Assembly: GCA_963812525.1 (NCBI GenBank)
Contig: CAWEVL010000011.1
Span: 1,054,001-1,118,000 of the forward strand
DNA length: 64,000 bases
Source: Bog-756 sp963812525
Lineage (GTDB): Bacteria > Actinomycetota > Acidimicrobiia > Acidimicrobiales > RAAP-2
Direction of reading: 5' to 3'
Shown here: piece after piece, positions 17,582 through 26,055 of the stretch
How positions within the stretch are numbered: position 1 is the stretch's first letter
How the letters are laid out: every line of letters begins with the position of its first letter
The notes under the pieces: generated by a model
Database searches by the model: none
What the model saw: only the letters and a program-made list of their open reading frames with translations
What the model was told of the DNA's origin: nothing
Program-made: the position numbers and the translations under genes

Positions 17582-18484
17582 ATGGCCCGACTGACCCACC
17601 TCCAGCGCCTGGAGTCCGAGAGCATCGCCATCATGCGGGAGGCGGTCTCCGAGTCCGAACGGCCGGTGATGCTGTACTCGGTGGGCAAGGACAGTGCCGT
17701 CATGCTCCACCTGGCCATGAAGGCCTTCTACCCCGGACTGCCCCCCTTCCCCCTCCTGCACGTCGACACCACCTGGAAGTTCCGGGCCATGTACGAGTTC
17801 CGCGACGAGATGGTGGACACGCTCGGGCTCGACCTCCTGGTCCACCAGAACCCCGACTGCCTGGCCCAGGAGGTCAACCCGTTCACCCACGGGTCGGCCG
17901 TCCACACCGACCTCTGGAAGACGGAGGGCCTCAAGCAGGCCCTCGAGAAGTACAGCTTCGACCTGGCCTTCGGCGGGGCCCGGCGCGATGAGGAGAAGTC
18001 CCGGGCCAAGGAGCGGGTCTACTCGGTGCGGACCTCACAGCACCGGTGGGACCCCAAGCAGCAGCGCCCCGAACTGTGGAGCATCTGCAACGCCCGCAAG
18101 CACCCCGGGGAGAGCATCCGGGTGTTCCCGCTGTCCAACTGGACCGAGCTGGACGTCTGGCAGTACATCTACCTCCAGGACATCCCGGTGGTCCCCCTGT
18201 ACTTCGCCGCACCCCGGCCGGTGGTGGAGCGGGACGGCACACTCATCATGGTGGACGACGACCGCATGCCTCTGGCCCCGGACGAGGAGCCCGAGCTCCG
18301 CTCCGTCCGCTTCCGCACCCTCGGGTGCTACCCCCTGACCGGCGCCATCGAGAGCCGGGCCGACACCCTCCCCGGCATCATCCAGGAGATGCTGCTGACC
18401 ACCACCTCGGAGCGGCAGGGGCGGGTCATCGACCACGACGCCAGCGGCTCCATGGAGCGCAAGAAGCAGGAGGGGTACTTCTGA
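17582..18484 (+). CDS. cysD: Sulfate adenylyltransferase subunit 2
   Basis: CysD is the PP-loop ATP pyrophosphatase subunit that adenylates sulfate to APS. The 300-residue protein has HLQRLESESIAIMREA at the N-terminus, the PP-loop LYSVGKDSAVMLHLAMKAF, DTTWKFRAMYEFRD, AFGGARRDEEKSRAKER and the conserved C-terminal GRVIDHDASGSMERKKQEGYF region. It is full length. The stop overlaps the cysNC start as TGATG, so both subunits are made together. The twin palindrome upstream links it to the surface-polysaccharide genes. Confidence 0.96.
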   Translation: MARLTHLQRLESESIAIMREAVSESERPVMLYSVGKDSAVMLHLAMKAFYPGLPPFPLLHVDTTWKFRAMYEFRDEMVDTLGLDLLVHQNPDCLAQEVNPFTHGSAVHTDLWKTEGLKQALEKYSFDLAFGGARRDEEKSRAKERVYSVRTSQHRWDPKQQRPELWSICNARKHPGESIRVFPLSNWTELDVWQYIYLQDIPVVPLYFAAPRPVVERDGTLIMVDDDRMPLAPDEEPELRSVRFRTLGCYPLTGAIESRADTLPGIIQEMLLTTTSERQGRVIDHDASGSMERKKQEGYF

Positions 18485-20388
18485 TGACCATGACACCCGA
18501 TCTGGCCCTCGACGACATCGAGGAGTACCTGAAGGTCCACGAGCACAAGAGCCTGTTGCGCTTCATCACCTGCGGGAGCGTCGACGACGGCAAGAGCACC
18601 CTGATCGGCCGGCTCCTCTACGAGTCCAAGCTGGTCTTCGAGGACCACCTCGAGGCGCTGCAGGCCGACTCCAAGAAGGTCGGCACCCAGGGCGGCGAGC
18701 TCGACTTCGCCCTCCTGGTGGACGGACTGGCCGCCGAGCGGGAGCAGGGCATCACCATCGACGTGGCCTACCGGTTCTTCTCGACCGACAAGCGCAAGTT
18801 CATCGTGGCCGACACCCCGGGCCATGAGCAGTACACGCGCAACATGGTCACCGGGGCGTCGAGCGCCGATGTGGCCGTGATCCTGGTGGATGCCCGCAAG
18901 GGCGTGCTGAGCCAGACCCGGAGGCACAGCTACCTGGTCTCGTTGCTGGGCATCACCAAGGTGGTGCTGGCCATCAACAAGCTGGACATGGTGGCGTACT
19001 CCGAGGCGGTGACCCTGCAGATCGAGGCCGAGTACCGGGAGTTCGCCTCCGGCATCGGGCTGGACGACGTCACCTGCATCCCGATGTCGGCGCTGCGGGG
19101 TGACAACATCACCGAGCCGAGCCCGAACATGCCCTGGTACGAGGGGCCGACCTTCATCGGCTACCTGGAGACGGTCGAGATCGAGGCCGAGGAGCAGGCC
19201 AAGCCGTTCCGGATGTCGGTGCAGTGGGTCAACCGCCCCGACCTCGACTTCCGGGGCTTCGCCGGCCGGATCACCAGCGGGGTGGTCCGCCCCGGTGACC
19301 CGATCCGGGTGCTGCCCGACGGGCGGACGACCACGGTCCAGCGGGTCGTCACCTATGACGGCGACCTCGAGGAGGCGGTGGCCGGCCAGTCGGTCACCCT
19401 GACCCTGGACGACGAGATCGACATCAGCCGGGGGGACGTGCTGGCCGCGGCCGACGACGCCCCGGGGGTGGCCGACCAATTCGAGGCCCACCTCATCTGG
19501 ATGAGCGAGCAGGAGATGCTCCCCGGTCGGCCCTACCTGATGAAGCTCGGCAGCCGGACGGCCGGGGTCACGGTCAGCCAACTCAAGTACAAGGTCAACG
19601 TCAACACCCTGGAGCACACCGCGGCCAGCGCCCTGGAGCTCAACGAGATCGGGGTGGGCAACCTGACCCTGGACCGGCCGATCCCCTTCGACCCCTACGA
19701 GGCCCACCGGGAGACCGGTGGCTTCATCCTGGTGGACCGGCTGTCCAATAGCACGGTGGGGGCGGGGCTGCTGCACTTCGCCTTGCGGCGATCGGAGAAC
19801 GTGCACTGGCAGTCCCTGGAGGTCGACCGGGAGGCCCGGGCCGACCTCAAGGGGCAGCGGCCGTGCGTGGTGTGGTTCACCGGCCTGTCGGGCGCCGGGA
19901 AGTCCACCATCGCCAACACGGTCGAGAAGCGGCTCCACGCCCTGGGCCGGCACACCTACCTGCTCGACGGCGACAACGTCCGCCACGGCCTGAGCAAGAA
20001 CCTGGGGTTCAGCGACGCCGACCGCGTCGAGAACATCCGGCGGGTGGCCGAGGTGGCCTCGCTGATGGCCGACGCCGGCCTCATCGTGCTGGTCTCCCTG
20101 ATCTCGCCGTTCGAGGCCGAGCGGCAGATGGCCCGGGAGCTCATCGGCGATGAACAGTTCTGCGAGGTCTTCGTCGACACCCCGTTGGCCGTCGCCGAGG
20201 GGCGGGACGTGAAGGGCCTCTACGGCAAGGCCCGGCGCGGCGAGCTGACCAACTTCACCGGCGTCGACTCGCCCTACCAGGAGCCCCGCTTCCCCGACAT
20301 CAGGGTGGACACCACCGAGGTGGCCGTGGAGGACGGCGTCGAGCAGGTCATCGAGTTCCTGCGGGCACGGGGGGCCATCCCGCGCTAG
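18484..20388 (+). CDS. cysNC: Bifunctional sulfate adenylyltransferase subunit 1 / adenylylsulfate kinase
   Basis: The 634-residue fusion has a CysN GTPase (residues about 20-440: P-loop GSVDDGKSTLIGRLLYES, DTPGHEQYTRNM, NKLDMV) and a CysC APS kinase (about 455-634: FTGLSGAGKSTIANTVE, LLDGDNVRHGLSKNLGFS, the RRVAEVASLMADAGLIVLVSLISPF region, and FVDTPLAVAEGRDVKGLY). With CysD it makes APS and then PAPS, the sulfuryl donor for assimilation and for sulfotransferases. No reductase gene (cysH, sirA) follows, so PAPS for sulfation is possible. The Ser in LVSLISPFEAER at the kinase site is conserved. Confidence 0.95.
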   Translation: MTMTPDLALDDIEEYLKVHEHKSLLRFITCGSVDDGKSTLIGRLLYESKLVFEDHLEALQADSKKVGTQGGELDFALLVDGLAAEREQGITIDVAYRFFSTDKRKFIVADTPGHEQYTRNMVTGASSADVAVILVDARKGVLSQTRRHSYLVSLLGITKVVLAINKLDMVAYSEAVTLQIEAEYREFASGIGLDDVTCIPMSALRGDNITEPSPNMPWYEGPTFIGYLETVEIEAEEQAKPFRMSVQWVNRPDLDFRGFAGRITSGVVRPGDPIRVLPDGRTTTVQRVVTYDGDLEEAVAGQSVTLTLDDEIDISRGDVLAAADDAPGVADQFEAHLIWMSEQEMLPGRPYLMKLGSRTAGVTVSQLKYKVNVNTLEHTAASALELNEIGVGNLTLDRPIPFDPYEAHRETGGFILVDRLSNSTVGAGLLHFALRRSENVHWQSLEVDREARADLKGQRPCVVWFTGLSGAGKSTIANTVEKRLHALGRHTYLLDGDNVRHGLSKNLGFSDADRVENIRRVAEVASLMADAGLIVLVSLISPFEAERQMARELIGDEQFCEVFVDTPLAVAEGRDVKGLYGKARRGELTNFTGVDSPYQEPRFPDIRVDTTEVAVEDGVEQVIEFLRARGAIPR

Positions 20389-20407
20389 GGCCCGGCCGGC
20401 TGACGCG

Positions 20408-20800
20408 GTGGCCCCGACGGCCCCGCCCGAATGCAACCACGTTGAGTATTCGAACTATCTCGTAGAGCGGTTGCTTACGGCAAAGGCCGACGGGTACGTT
20501 CGATCGATGGGGTTCGGAGGGGCGCAATTCCAGGTGGTCTGCGCGTTCGCGCACGGCGAGTGCCTCCTTCGCTACTTCAACTCGGAGGACTTCGTGGTCG
20601 GCGGTTGGTGGCTCGGCATCACCGATCGGGACGGTGACCTGGTGCACACCGAATTCCTCGCTCACACCTCGGCCACCCCTGGCACCGTGCGGGCCTGGCT
20701 CGAGGAGTTCGTCGGCTACGAACTGGCCGACGCGCTGGTCAGTTCGGCGAAGAGCGTCATCGAGGCACAGCAGTTGGGGGCCGCCGCCATCGCCGGCTGA
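20408..20800 (+). CDS. Hypothetical protein (130 aa)
   Basis: A GTG at 20408, 19 bp after cysNC, opens a 130-residue frame with mixed hydrophobic and polar segments (YLVERLLTAKADGYVRSMGFGG; LLRYFNSEDFVVGGWWLGITDRDGD). There is no signal peptide and no recognised motif. The first codons are less GC-rich than its neighbours. The short distance suggests it is the last gene of the cys operon. Confidence 0.55.
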   Translation: MAPTAPPECNHVEYSNYLVERLLTAKADGYVRSMGFGGAQFQVVCAFAHGECLLRYFNSEDFVVGGWWLGITDRDGDLVHTEFLAHTSATPGTVRAWLEEFVGYELADALVSSAKSVIEAQQLGAAAIAG

Positions 20801-20812
20801 CCGCCCGCCGAC

Positions 20813-20846
20813 CGGGTTGGGTCCGACCTCGGGTTGGGTCCGACCT
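20813..20846. repeat. Two perfect tandem copies of a 17-bp unit
   Basis: CGGGTTGGGTCCGACCT is repeated twice without a gap, just after the hypothetical gene. It lies in the convergent region before the pentapeptide-repeat gene. No function is assigned. Confidence 0.7.
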
Positions 20847-20951
20847 CCAGCGCGCCCACGCTGACCGACATCCCCGGTCCGCAGATGACGTTCGGGCGAG
20901 GGGTGGCACGGCGCGGCCCCGGGGCGTCCCCGGCCGGCGCTGCGCCCTAGG

Positions 20952-21818
20952 TCACAAGAAGTGGCCGTCGCAGGTACCGCCGGCGTCGTCGCTGTTCACG
21001 CCGTCGGGGCAGATGGTGTTGGACCAGGTGGGAAACGTGATCTGGCCAGCGAGGTTCGCCCCGGTCAGATTGGCGTTGGCGAACGAGTCGAAGATCATGG
21101 TGGAGTCGGACAGGTCGGCGTCGGTGAGATTGGCGCCGACAAAGGACACCGTGTCGAGGTACATGGTGTCCAGGGTGGTACCGACCATGGTGGCGCCGGA
21201 GAAGTCGGCGCCCGTCAGGTCCTCTTGGGCCCCGGTGTCGCCCCCGAAGAAGGCCCCGGACAGGTTGGCGCCCGAGAAGTTCGCGCCGACCAGCCTCGAA
21301 CCGTAGAAGTCGACGCCGGTCAGGTCCAGACCGGACAGGTTGGCGTCGACCAGATTGCAGTACGTGAGCACGGCGTTGGGTTGGAAGTCGGAGCAGTCCG
21401 CTGATCGCCCCGGTACGAACTTCGCGCTCACGGCGGGCTTGCCCTGGCCCACGGTGTTGACGGCCCGCACCTTGGCCCGGTACTGCCGTCCGTTGATGAG
21501 CCCGTGCACGGTGCAGGTCATCTCGGTCGTGGTCGAGCAGGTGAAGCCCCGCGTGACGCTGCCCACGCTCACGGCATAGCCGGTCACCGGAGTGCCGCCG
21601 TCCGATCCCGGTGGCCCCCACGAGACGACGGCTCCCCCGTCCACCGGCTCCACCACCACCGAGGTGGGCGGCCCCGGATTCTTGAGCTTCGGGGTCTTGG
21701 CAGCCGTACTCGGGCTGAATCCGACCAGGACCACCGCCAGCACGGCGATTCCGGCCAGGGCGACACCGAGAAGCCTTCGTGCGGCAAACCACGAGGCGGG
21801 CCTGTCAGCGACCATCAT
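20952..21818 (-). CDS. Secreted fibronectin type III / pentapeptide-repeat protein
   Basis: The 288-residue protein has a signal sequence (LLGVALAGIAVLAVVLVGF), one fibronectin type III domain (about residues 45-130: PPTSVVVEPVDGGAVVSWGPP to NTVGQGKPAVSAKF) and a pentapeptide-repeat helix (about 145-265) with A(D/N)LSG-type units such as LVDANLSGLDLTGVDF and ANLTDADLSDSTM. A short Cys-containing tail (TICPDGVNSDDAGGTCDG) closes it. Pentapeptide helices are protein-interaction rods; an outside-facing one fused to FnIII suggests an adhesion or matrix role (inference). MMVADRP offers starts at 21818 and 21815. Confidence 0.8.
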   Translation of the reverse strand: MMVADRPASWFAARRLLGVALAGIAVLAVVLVGFSPSTAAKTPKLKNPGPPTSVVVEPVDGGAVVSWGPPGSDGGTPVTGYAVSVGSVTRGFTCSTTTEMTCTVHGLINGRQYRAKVRAVNTVGQGKPAVSAKFVPGRSADCSDFQPNAVLTYCNLVDANLSGLDLTGVDFYGSRLVGANFSGANLSGAFFGGDTGAQEDLTGADFSGATMVGTTLDTMYLDTVSFVGANLTDADLSDSTMIFDSFANANLTGANLAGQITFPTWSNTICPDGVNSDDAGGTCDGHFL

Positions 21819-21937
21819 GGCCTCCCTCCTCTAGTCGGCTACCGCCATGCTCGTCCCGCCGGCCGGATCTGTCAACCGAGTTCGGGACGACCCGGCCGGC
21901 GGGCCACCGGCGATGCCCACCGACCTGCCACGCCCGC

Positions 21938-23440
21938 TCACATGGTCGGATCGAGATCGGACGGATCGGGTGGCGCCCCGCCCACCGGGCCCCGGACCTC
22001 GAACCGGTCGGCCCACTGTCCCCGTCCCGTCGACCGCAGCCGCTCGAAATACCAGTCCACGTCCACCCGCGAGTGCCAGGGCCCACCCTCGTGGAGGACG
22101 GACCACATCGGGTCGATGCCGTGGGCCGAACGGCTCATGGCGTCCTCCTTCCACTCGTGGAGCAGCCTGAGGGCGTGCTGGACGACGTCGGGGAGGGCCG
22201 GCGCCACATCGTGCTGCTCGTACGGGTCGTCGGCCAGGTCGAACAGCATGATCTCGGGATACCCGTGGAAGGCGTCCCAGTAGGTCTCCATGCACAGCCA
22301 GTTCCCGAACCGGACCGACCGCTGGGCCGTCCAGGCGGCGTGCGACAACACCAGGTGGTGACGCCCGCTCGGCTGGCCGGACGCCAGCGCCGGGGCGAAC
22401 GACATGCCGTCCCAGCGATCAGGGACGGTGGCCCCGCACAGCTCCAGCACCGTGGCCATCACGTCGATCTGGTAGTGCAGCCCGTCCTGCACCGGAAGCG
22501 ACGAGGTGTCGAGTCCCGGCCACCGCAGGATCAAGGGCAGGCGGGTGGTGAACTGGTCGGCGGTCTGGTGGTCGCAGTAGATGCCCAGCTCGCCGAGGTT
22601 CTCCCCGTGGTCGGAGGAGACCATCACCGCCGTCTCGTCCAGCAGCCCCAACTCGTCCAGCTGGTTGAGGACCTGGCCCACGTGATGGTCGGCGTAGCGG
22701 ACCCCGATGTCGTAGCCGTCGTAGACCCGCCGGACGTCGTCCAGGCCGGCCACCTGCTGGGGTTGGCGGGTCCACTCGTCCCACACGGTACGGGGGCCGA
22801 ACCCGGCGACCTCCTGGGCCGAGTGCGGTCCGGGGAGCTCCCAGTGGGCGGCCCGCACGTCCTCGGTGAGCCAACCGGGGACGGCGTCGTCGGCGAACGG
22901 GTCGCCGAACGAGGCCGGCGTCCGGTACGGGGTGTGGGGGTCCCAGAAGTGGACGTGGAGGAACCAGTCCTCACGGTGGGCGTTGCGGGCCAGCCAGTCC
23001 CGGGCCACCGTCGACACCAGGTCCGCCGTCTCGAGGCCCCGGGTCCCGAGGTTGAAGCACTCGTTGAACCCGGCCTCGAAGTGGTAAGCGGAGTGCCGCT
23101 CGGCGAAGGTGCTGATGGAGGCGGTCCACACGCCCTGGGCCCGCAGCGCGCTCATCCAGCCGGTCCGGGCCAGCGCCGTCTGGAATTGACGGTCCCGGCC
23201 CTCGGGGAAGGGGTCCGTTGCCGGACCCCCGTGGTTGATGGAGCCGTTGCGGATCCCGAACTGGCCCGAGCACAGGGCCGAGCGGGACGGCAGGCAGGGG
23301 GTGTCCGAGGCGTGAACGTTGTCGAACCGGAGGCCGTCGGCGGCCAGGGCGTCGATGGTGGGACTGGTGGGCCGGTGATAGCCGTAGCAGCCGAGGTGGT
23401 CGGCCCGCAGGGTGTCGATGTCGAAGTAGATCAGCCTCAT
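21938..23440 (-). CDS. Sulfatase with the formylglycine signature
   Basis: The 500-residue alkaline-phosphatase-superfamily protein begins LIYFDIDTLRADHLGCYGY and has the sulfatase signature TPCLPSRSALCSGQ, with Cys49 and Arg53 of the C-x-P-S-R motif that is oxidised to formylglycine. Metal- and substrate-site segments follow: HVHFWDPHTPY and SSDHGENLGELG. There is no signal peptide, so it may act in the cytoplasm or leave by another route. A GAGGGGATGAAGG stretch precedes the ATG. It is divergent from a paralogue at 24039 whose catalytic Cys is replaced. It probably removes sulfate from a carbohydrate (inference from the locus). Confidence 0.9.
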   Translation of the reverse strand: MRLIYFDIDTLRADHLGCYGYHRPTSPTIDALAADGLRFDNVHASDTPCLPSRSALCSGQFGIRNGSINHGGPATDPFPEGRDRQFQTALARTGWMSALRAQGVWTASISTFAERHSAYHFEAGFNECFNLGTRGLETADLVSTVARDWLARNAHREDWFLHVHFWDPHTPYRTPASFGDPFADDAVPGWLTEDVRAAHWELPGPHSAQEVAGFGPRTVWDEWTRQPQQVAGLDDVRRVYDGYDIGVRYADHHVGQVLNQLDELGLLDETAVMVSSDHGENLGELGIYCDHQTADQFTTRLPLILRWPGLDTSSLPVQDGLHYQIDVMATVLELCGATVPDRWDGMSFAPALASGQPSGRHHLVLSHAAWTAQRSVRFGNWLCMETYWDAFHGYPEIMLFDLADDPYEQHDVAPALPDVVQHALRLLHEWKEDAMSRSAHGIDPMWSVLHEGGPWHSRVDVDWYFERLRSTGRGQWADRFEVRGPVGGAPPDPSDLDPTM

Positions 23441-23823
23441 GGTGCCTTCATCCCCTCGACGTGGCTGCGGACGTGCGCCCGGCGGTCCCCGTCCGAACCG
23501 TCCGTCCGACCCGCGCCACCCGGGCCGCTCGGGCGTCGGTCATTGTACGCCCGGCCCTCCCCAAATGATCGGGACCACCGGACCCTCACGCACCGGATCG
23601 TGGCCGACGGCCCTCTCGACCCACCGGTCCGAACCGGGGTGGTCGAGGGGTGGCGCGCCGGACCTCGGAGGCCGGTGGTTCGAACAGGACCGTGGACCGG
23701 TCGCCGATTGCCGTCGAGGAGATTCACATCCATCAGCCGGCCGCCTACCCCACTCCCGTTCCGTACCGTGCCACGCGCTCGGGGCGTGCCGGCGTCGGCG
23801 CCCCGATGCGGGGTGTCCGAGAT

Positions 23824-23860
23824 TACCACTTAAAGTGGTAGTTCGTGCACTAAACGTGGC
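23824..23860 (+). promoter_or_regulatory. Twin palindrome operator upstream of the second sulfatase-family gene
   Basis: Site A is TACCACTTAAAGTGGTA, a perfect 8-bp inverted repeat around one base (centre 23832). Site B is CACTAAACGTG (centre 23853). The spacing is 21 bp, and a TACACT -10 box starts 16 bp after the centre of site B. This is the best-conserved copy of the element. Confidence 0.65.
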
Positions 23861-23960
23861 ATACGGGTTACACTCCTCGCTTGGGCAGGGTGCGCAGCGA
23901 CGGGGTTGGCTCGCTGGTGCGTCCGTGGAGCGAAGGGCAGGGACGTATGCAGACTCGACG

Positions 23961-23974
23961 GGCGCAATTGCGCC
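23961..23974. promoter_or_regulatory. Perfect 14-bp palindrome in the sulfatase leader
   Basis: GGCGCAATTGCGCC lies 65 bp before the ATG at 24039 and downstream of the proposed promoter. It may be a second operator or a small RNA stem. Confidence 0.35.
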
Positions 23975-24038
23975 GGGCAGGCAACGTACCGGGGGATGCG
24001 GTCGACCGCAGGGCCGGCCGGATCGGGGGCGCTCGGGC

Positions 24039-25601
24039 ATGAACCTGATCATCTGCTCGCTCGACACCCTCCGGGCCGATCACCTGAGCTGCCTGGGCAA
24101 CGAACGGGGACTCACCCCCAACCTCGACCGGATCGCCTCCGAGGGGGCGCTGTTCACGCAGACCTACGCCACCGACATCCCGACCCAGCCGTCGCACACC
24201 GCCCTGTTCACCGGGCAGTTCGGCGTCCACACCGGGATCGTCTCCCACTTCCACCCGGCCGCCTACCTGCCCGACGACACGCTGTGGCTGCCCTCGCTGC
24301 TGCGCAAGCACGGGTACACCACGGGGGCGGTGGACCACCTCTTCGCCATGAAGGACTGGTTCATCCGGGGCTACGACGACTACATGCCGCCCCCCGGCCG
24401 GTCGCGCTCGCCCGGCTCGGTGATCAACGAGATCGGTCTCCCCTGGATCGATGCGCACGCCGAGGAGGACTTCTTCCTCTTCCTCCACTTCTGGGACGCC
24501 CACATCCCCTACTTGCCGCCCTCGCCGTTCAAGGAGCGCTTCTCCCACCGGACGGCGGGCAGGATCGACCCGCTCATCACCGAGAAGCTCGAGGGCCGGC
24601 CCAGCTACCCGCTGTTCAAGAAGAACCTCTACGACTTCCTGGACGCCATGCCCAACCTCGACTTCATCGCCGACCTGTACGACGCCGAGGTGGCCTACCT
24701 CGACTTCGAGATCAACCGGATCTTCGAACACCTGGGCGAGCGGGGCCTGCTGGAGGACACCATGGTGGTCCTGTTCGGCGACCACGGCGAGAACATGACC
24801 GAGCACGACGCCTGGTTCGACCACGCCGGCCTCTACGACTCGGTGGTCCACGTACCGCTCATACTCTGGGCACCGGGCAAGGTCCCGGTGGCCGAGTCAT
24901 CGGCCATGGTGACCCTGGTCGACGTCCTGCCGAGCATCCTGGAGGTGCTCGGGCTGCCCGAGGCCGAGGGGATCGACGGGCGCTCGGTGCTGCCCCTGGC
25001 CCGGGGGGAGGTCACGACCCACCGCGACGCGGTCATGCTGAGCGAGGCCACCTGGCAGGCGGCCCGGGCCGTTCGCACCCCCGAGTGGAAGTACATCAAG
25101 TTCATGCAGTCCACCATCTACGGCCGTGACGGCGTGGAGCTCTACGACCTGGCCGACGATCCCGACGAGCAACGCAACGTGGCCGACCAGCACCCCGAGG
25201 TGGTGGCGGCCATGGGGGCCCAGCTCCAGCACTGGTTGTCGGCCCAGCTGGCCGGGCGGCCCGACCCCATGCTGTCGGTGATCGATGCCGGTCTGCCCGC
25301 CGTGGCCCGGCTCAACGACGTGGTCGCCGAGGCACTCCGCCCGGCCGACCCGGAACCGGCCGAGGCCCCGGGGGCCGTCCCGGTGCCGGTCGGCGTGGCG
25401 GTGGACCCCGATCCCCCACCCGCCCATACCGACCAGGGCGTCGCCCCCCGTATCCCCCCCGGTCGGAGGCTCATCGGGGCCCGGGGCGCCATCGTGGCCG
25501 CCGTGGTGGTCGGGGCCGCCGCGCTCCTCGGCGCCGCGGTCAGCGACATCCTGCTGTCCAACCCGCTGTCCGGGTCCAGCCGGCGTCGGGCTCACGGCTG
25601 A
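24039..25601 (+). CDS. Sulfatase-family protein with Thr in place of the catalytic Cys, C-terminally anchored
   Basis: The 520-residue protein is a clear paralogue of the divergent sulfatase: it starts LIICSLDTLRADHLSCLGN, and residues 46-59 read DIPTQPSHTALFTG, so Thr49 and His53 stand exactly where the other has Cys49 and Arg53. HFWDAHIPYLPP and FGDHGENMTEHDAWF metal-site segments remain. Thr nucleophiles occur in phospho-transferring and phosphodiesterase members of this superfamily, so it may not be a sulfatase. A Pro-rich stretch and a C-terminal membrane helix (about 490-512, GAIVAAVVVGAAALLGAAVS) follow; no N-terminal signal is seen. The twin palindrome and a TACACT box precede it. Confidence 0.85.
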   Translation: MNLIICSLDTLRADHLSCLGNERGLTPNLDRIASEGALFTQTYATDIPTQPSHTALFTGQFGVHTGIVSHFHPAAYLPDDTLWLPSLLRKHGYTTGAVDHLFAMKDWFIRGYDDYMPPPGRSRSPGSVINEIGLPWIDAHAEEDFFLFLHFWDAHIPYLPPSPFKERFSHRTAGRIDPLITEKLEGRPSYPLFKKNLYDFLDAMPNLDFIADLYDAEVAYLDFEINRIFEHLGERGLLEDTMVVLFGDHGENMTEHDAWFDHAGLYDSVVHVPLILWAPGKVPVAESSAMVTLVDVLPSILEVLGLPEAEGIDGRSVLPLARGEVTTHRDAVMLSEATWQAARAVRTPEWKYIKFMQSTIYGRDGVELYDLADDPDEQRNVADQHPEVVAAMGAQLQHWLSAQLAGRPDPMLSVIDAGLPAVARLNDVVAEALRPADPEPAEAPGAVPVPVGVAVDPDPPPAHTDQGVAPRIPPGRRLIGARGAIVAAVVVGAAALLGAAVSDILLSNPLSGSSRRRAHG

Positions 25602-26055
25602 GCAGGTCCGCCCCCGGTTCCCCCGGCCCCATCCCGGTCGGCGATGGGGCCGGTGGGCCACGGCCGCCCCGGCCTCCGGCCGGACCGTCGACGTCCCTGA
25701 CAGTCGTGGAGGGGTGGGCCTGCGGGGGCTTGTGCGGTCACGGGATCCCCTGGCTCGGGACCGGCCGCCGCCCACCACCCTGGTGCGCCTGTTGCCGACC
25801 TACCCAATCGGTCCGATGGTGCCGATGCACCGGCCCACAGCCACGGGACCTCCCCCGACCTCGACCGATGCCGGTGGGATCGGTCAGCGAGCGCCCGCCG
25901 GCCGACCAGTCGTTGTCGGGGGTCATCGTCTCGGTGCCCGCCGTTCGACGGGACACGGTCCGCTGTAGCGTGTACCCCGTTCGGTCGGTGGACAGGGAGC
26001 GGAGGACCGCCGTCCCCCGGCCCGGCGCCTGGGACGCCACCGATCAGGAGGGGCC
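25602..26055. other. Intergenic region, hairpin then no gene seen
   Basis: Apart from the terminator-like hairpin at its start, this 454-bp region has no credible coding frame. An AGGAGGGGCC ribosome site ends it, directly before the lipoprotein ATG. Confidence 0.5.
25623..25653 (+). terminator. Strong hairpin 22 bp after the sulfatase-family stop
   Basis: CCGGCCCCATC and GATGGGGCCGG form a perfect 11-bp stem with a 9-base loop (25634-25642). No T-run follows, as is common in high-GC actinobacteria. Confidence 0.55.

Larger units (their letters stand above)
23441..24038. other. Divergent promoter region between the two sulfatase-family genes
   Basis: The 598-bp gap contains no supported gene. 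It holds the twin palindrome element (23824-23860), a TACACT -10-like box at 23869-23874, and a perfect 14-bp palindrome GGCGCAATTGCGCC at 23961-23974 inside the probable leader of the plus-strand gene. Confidence 0.55.
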
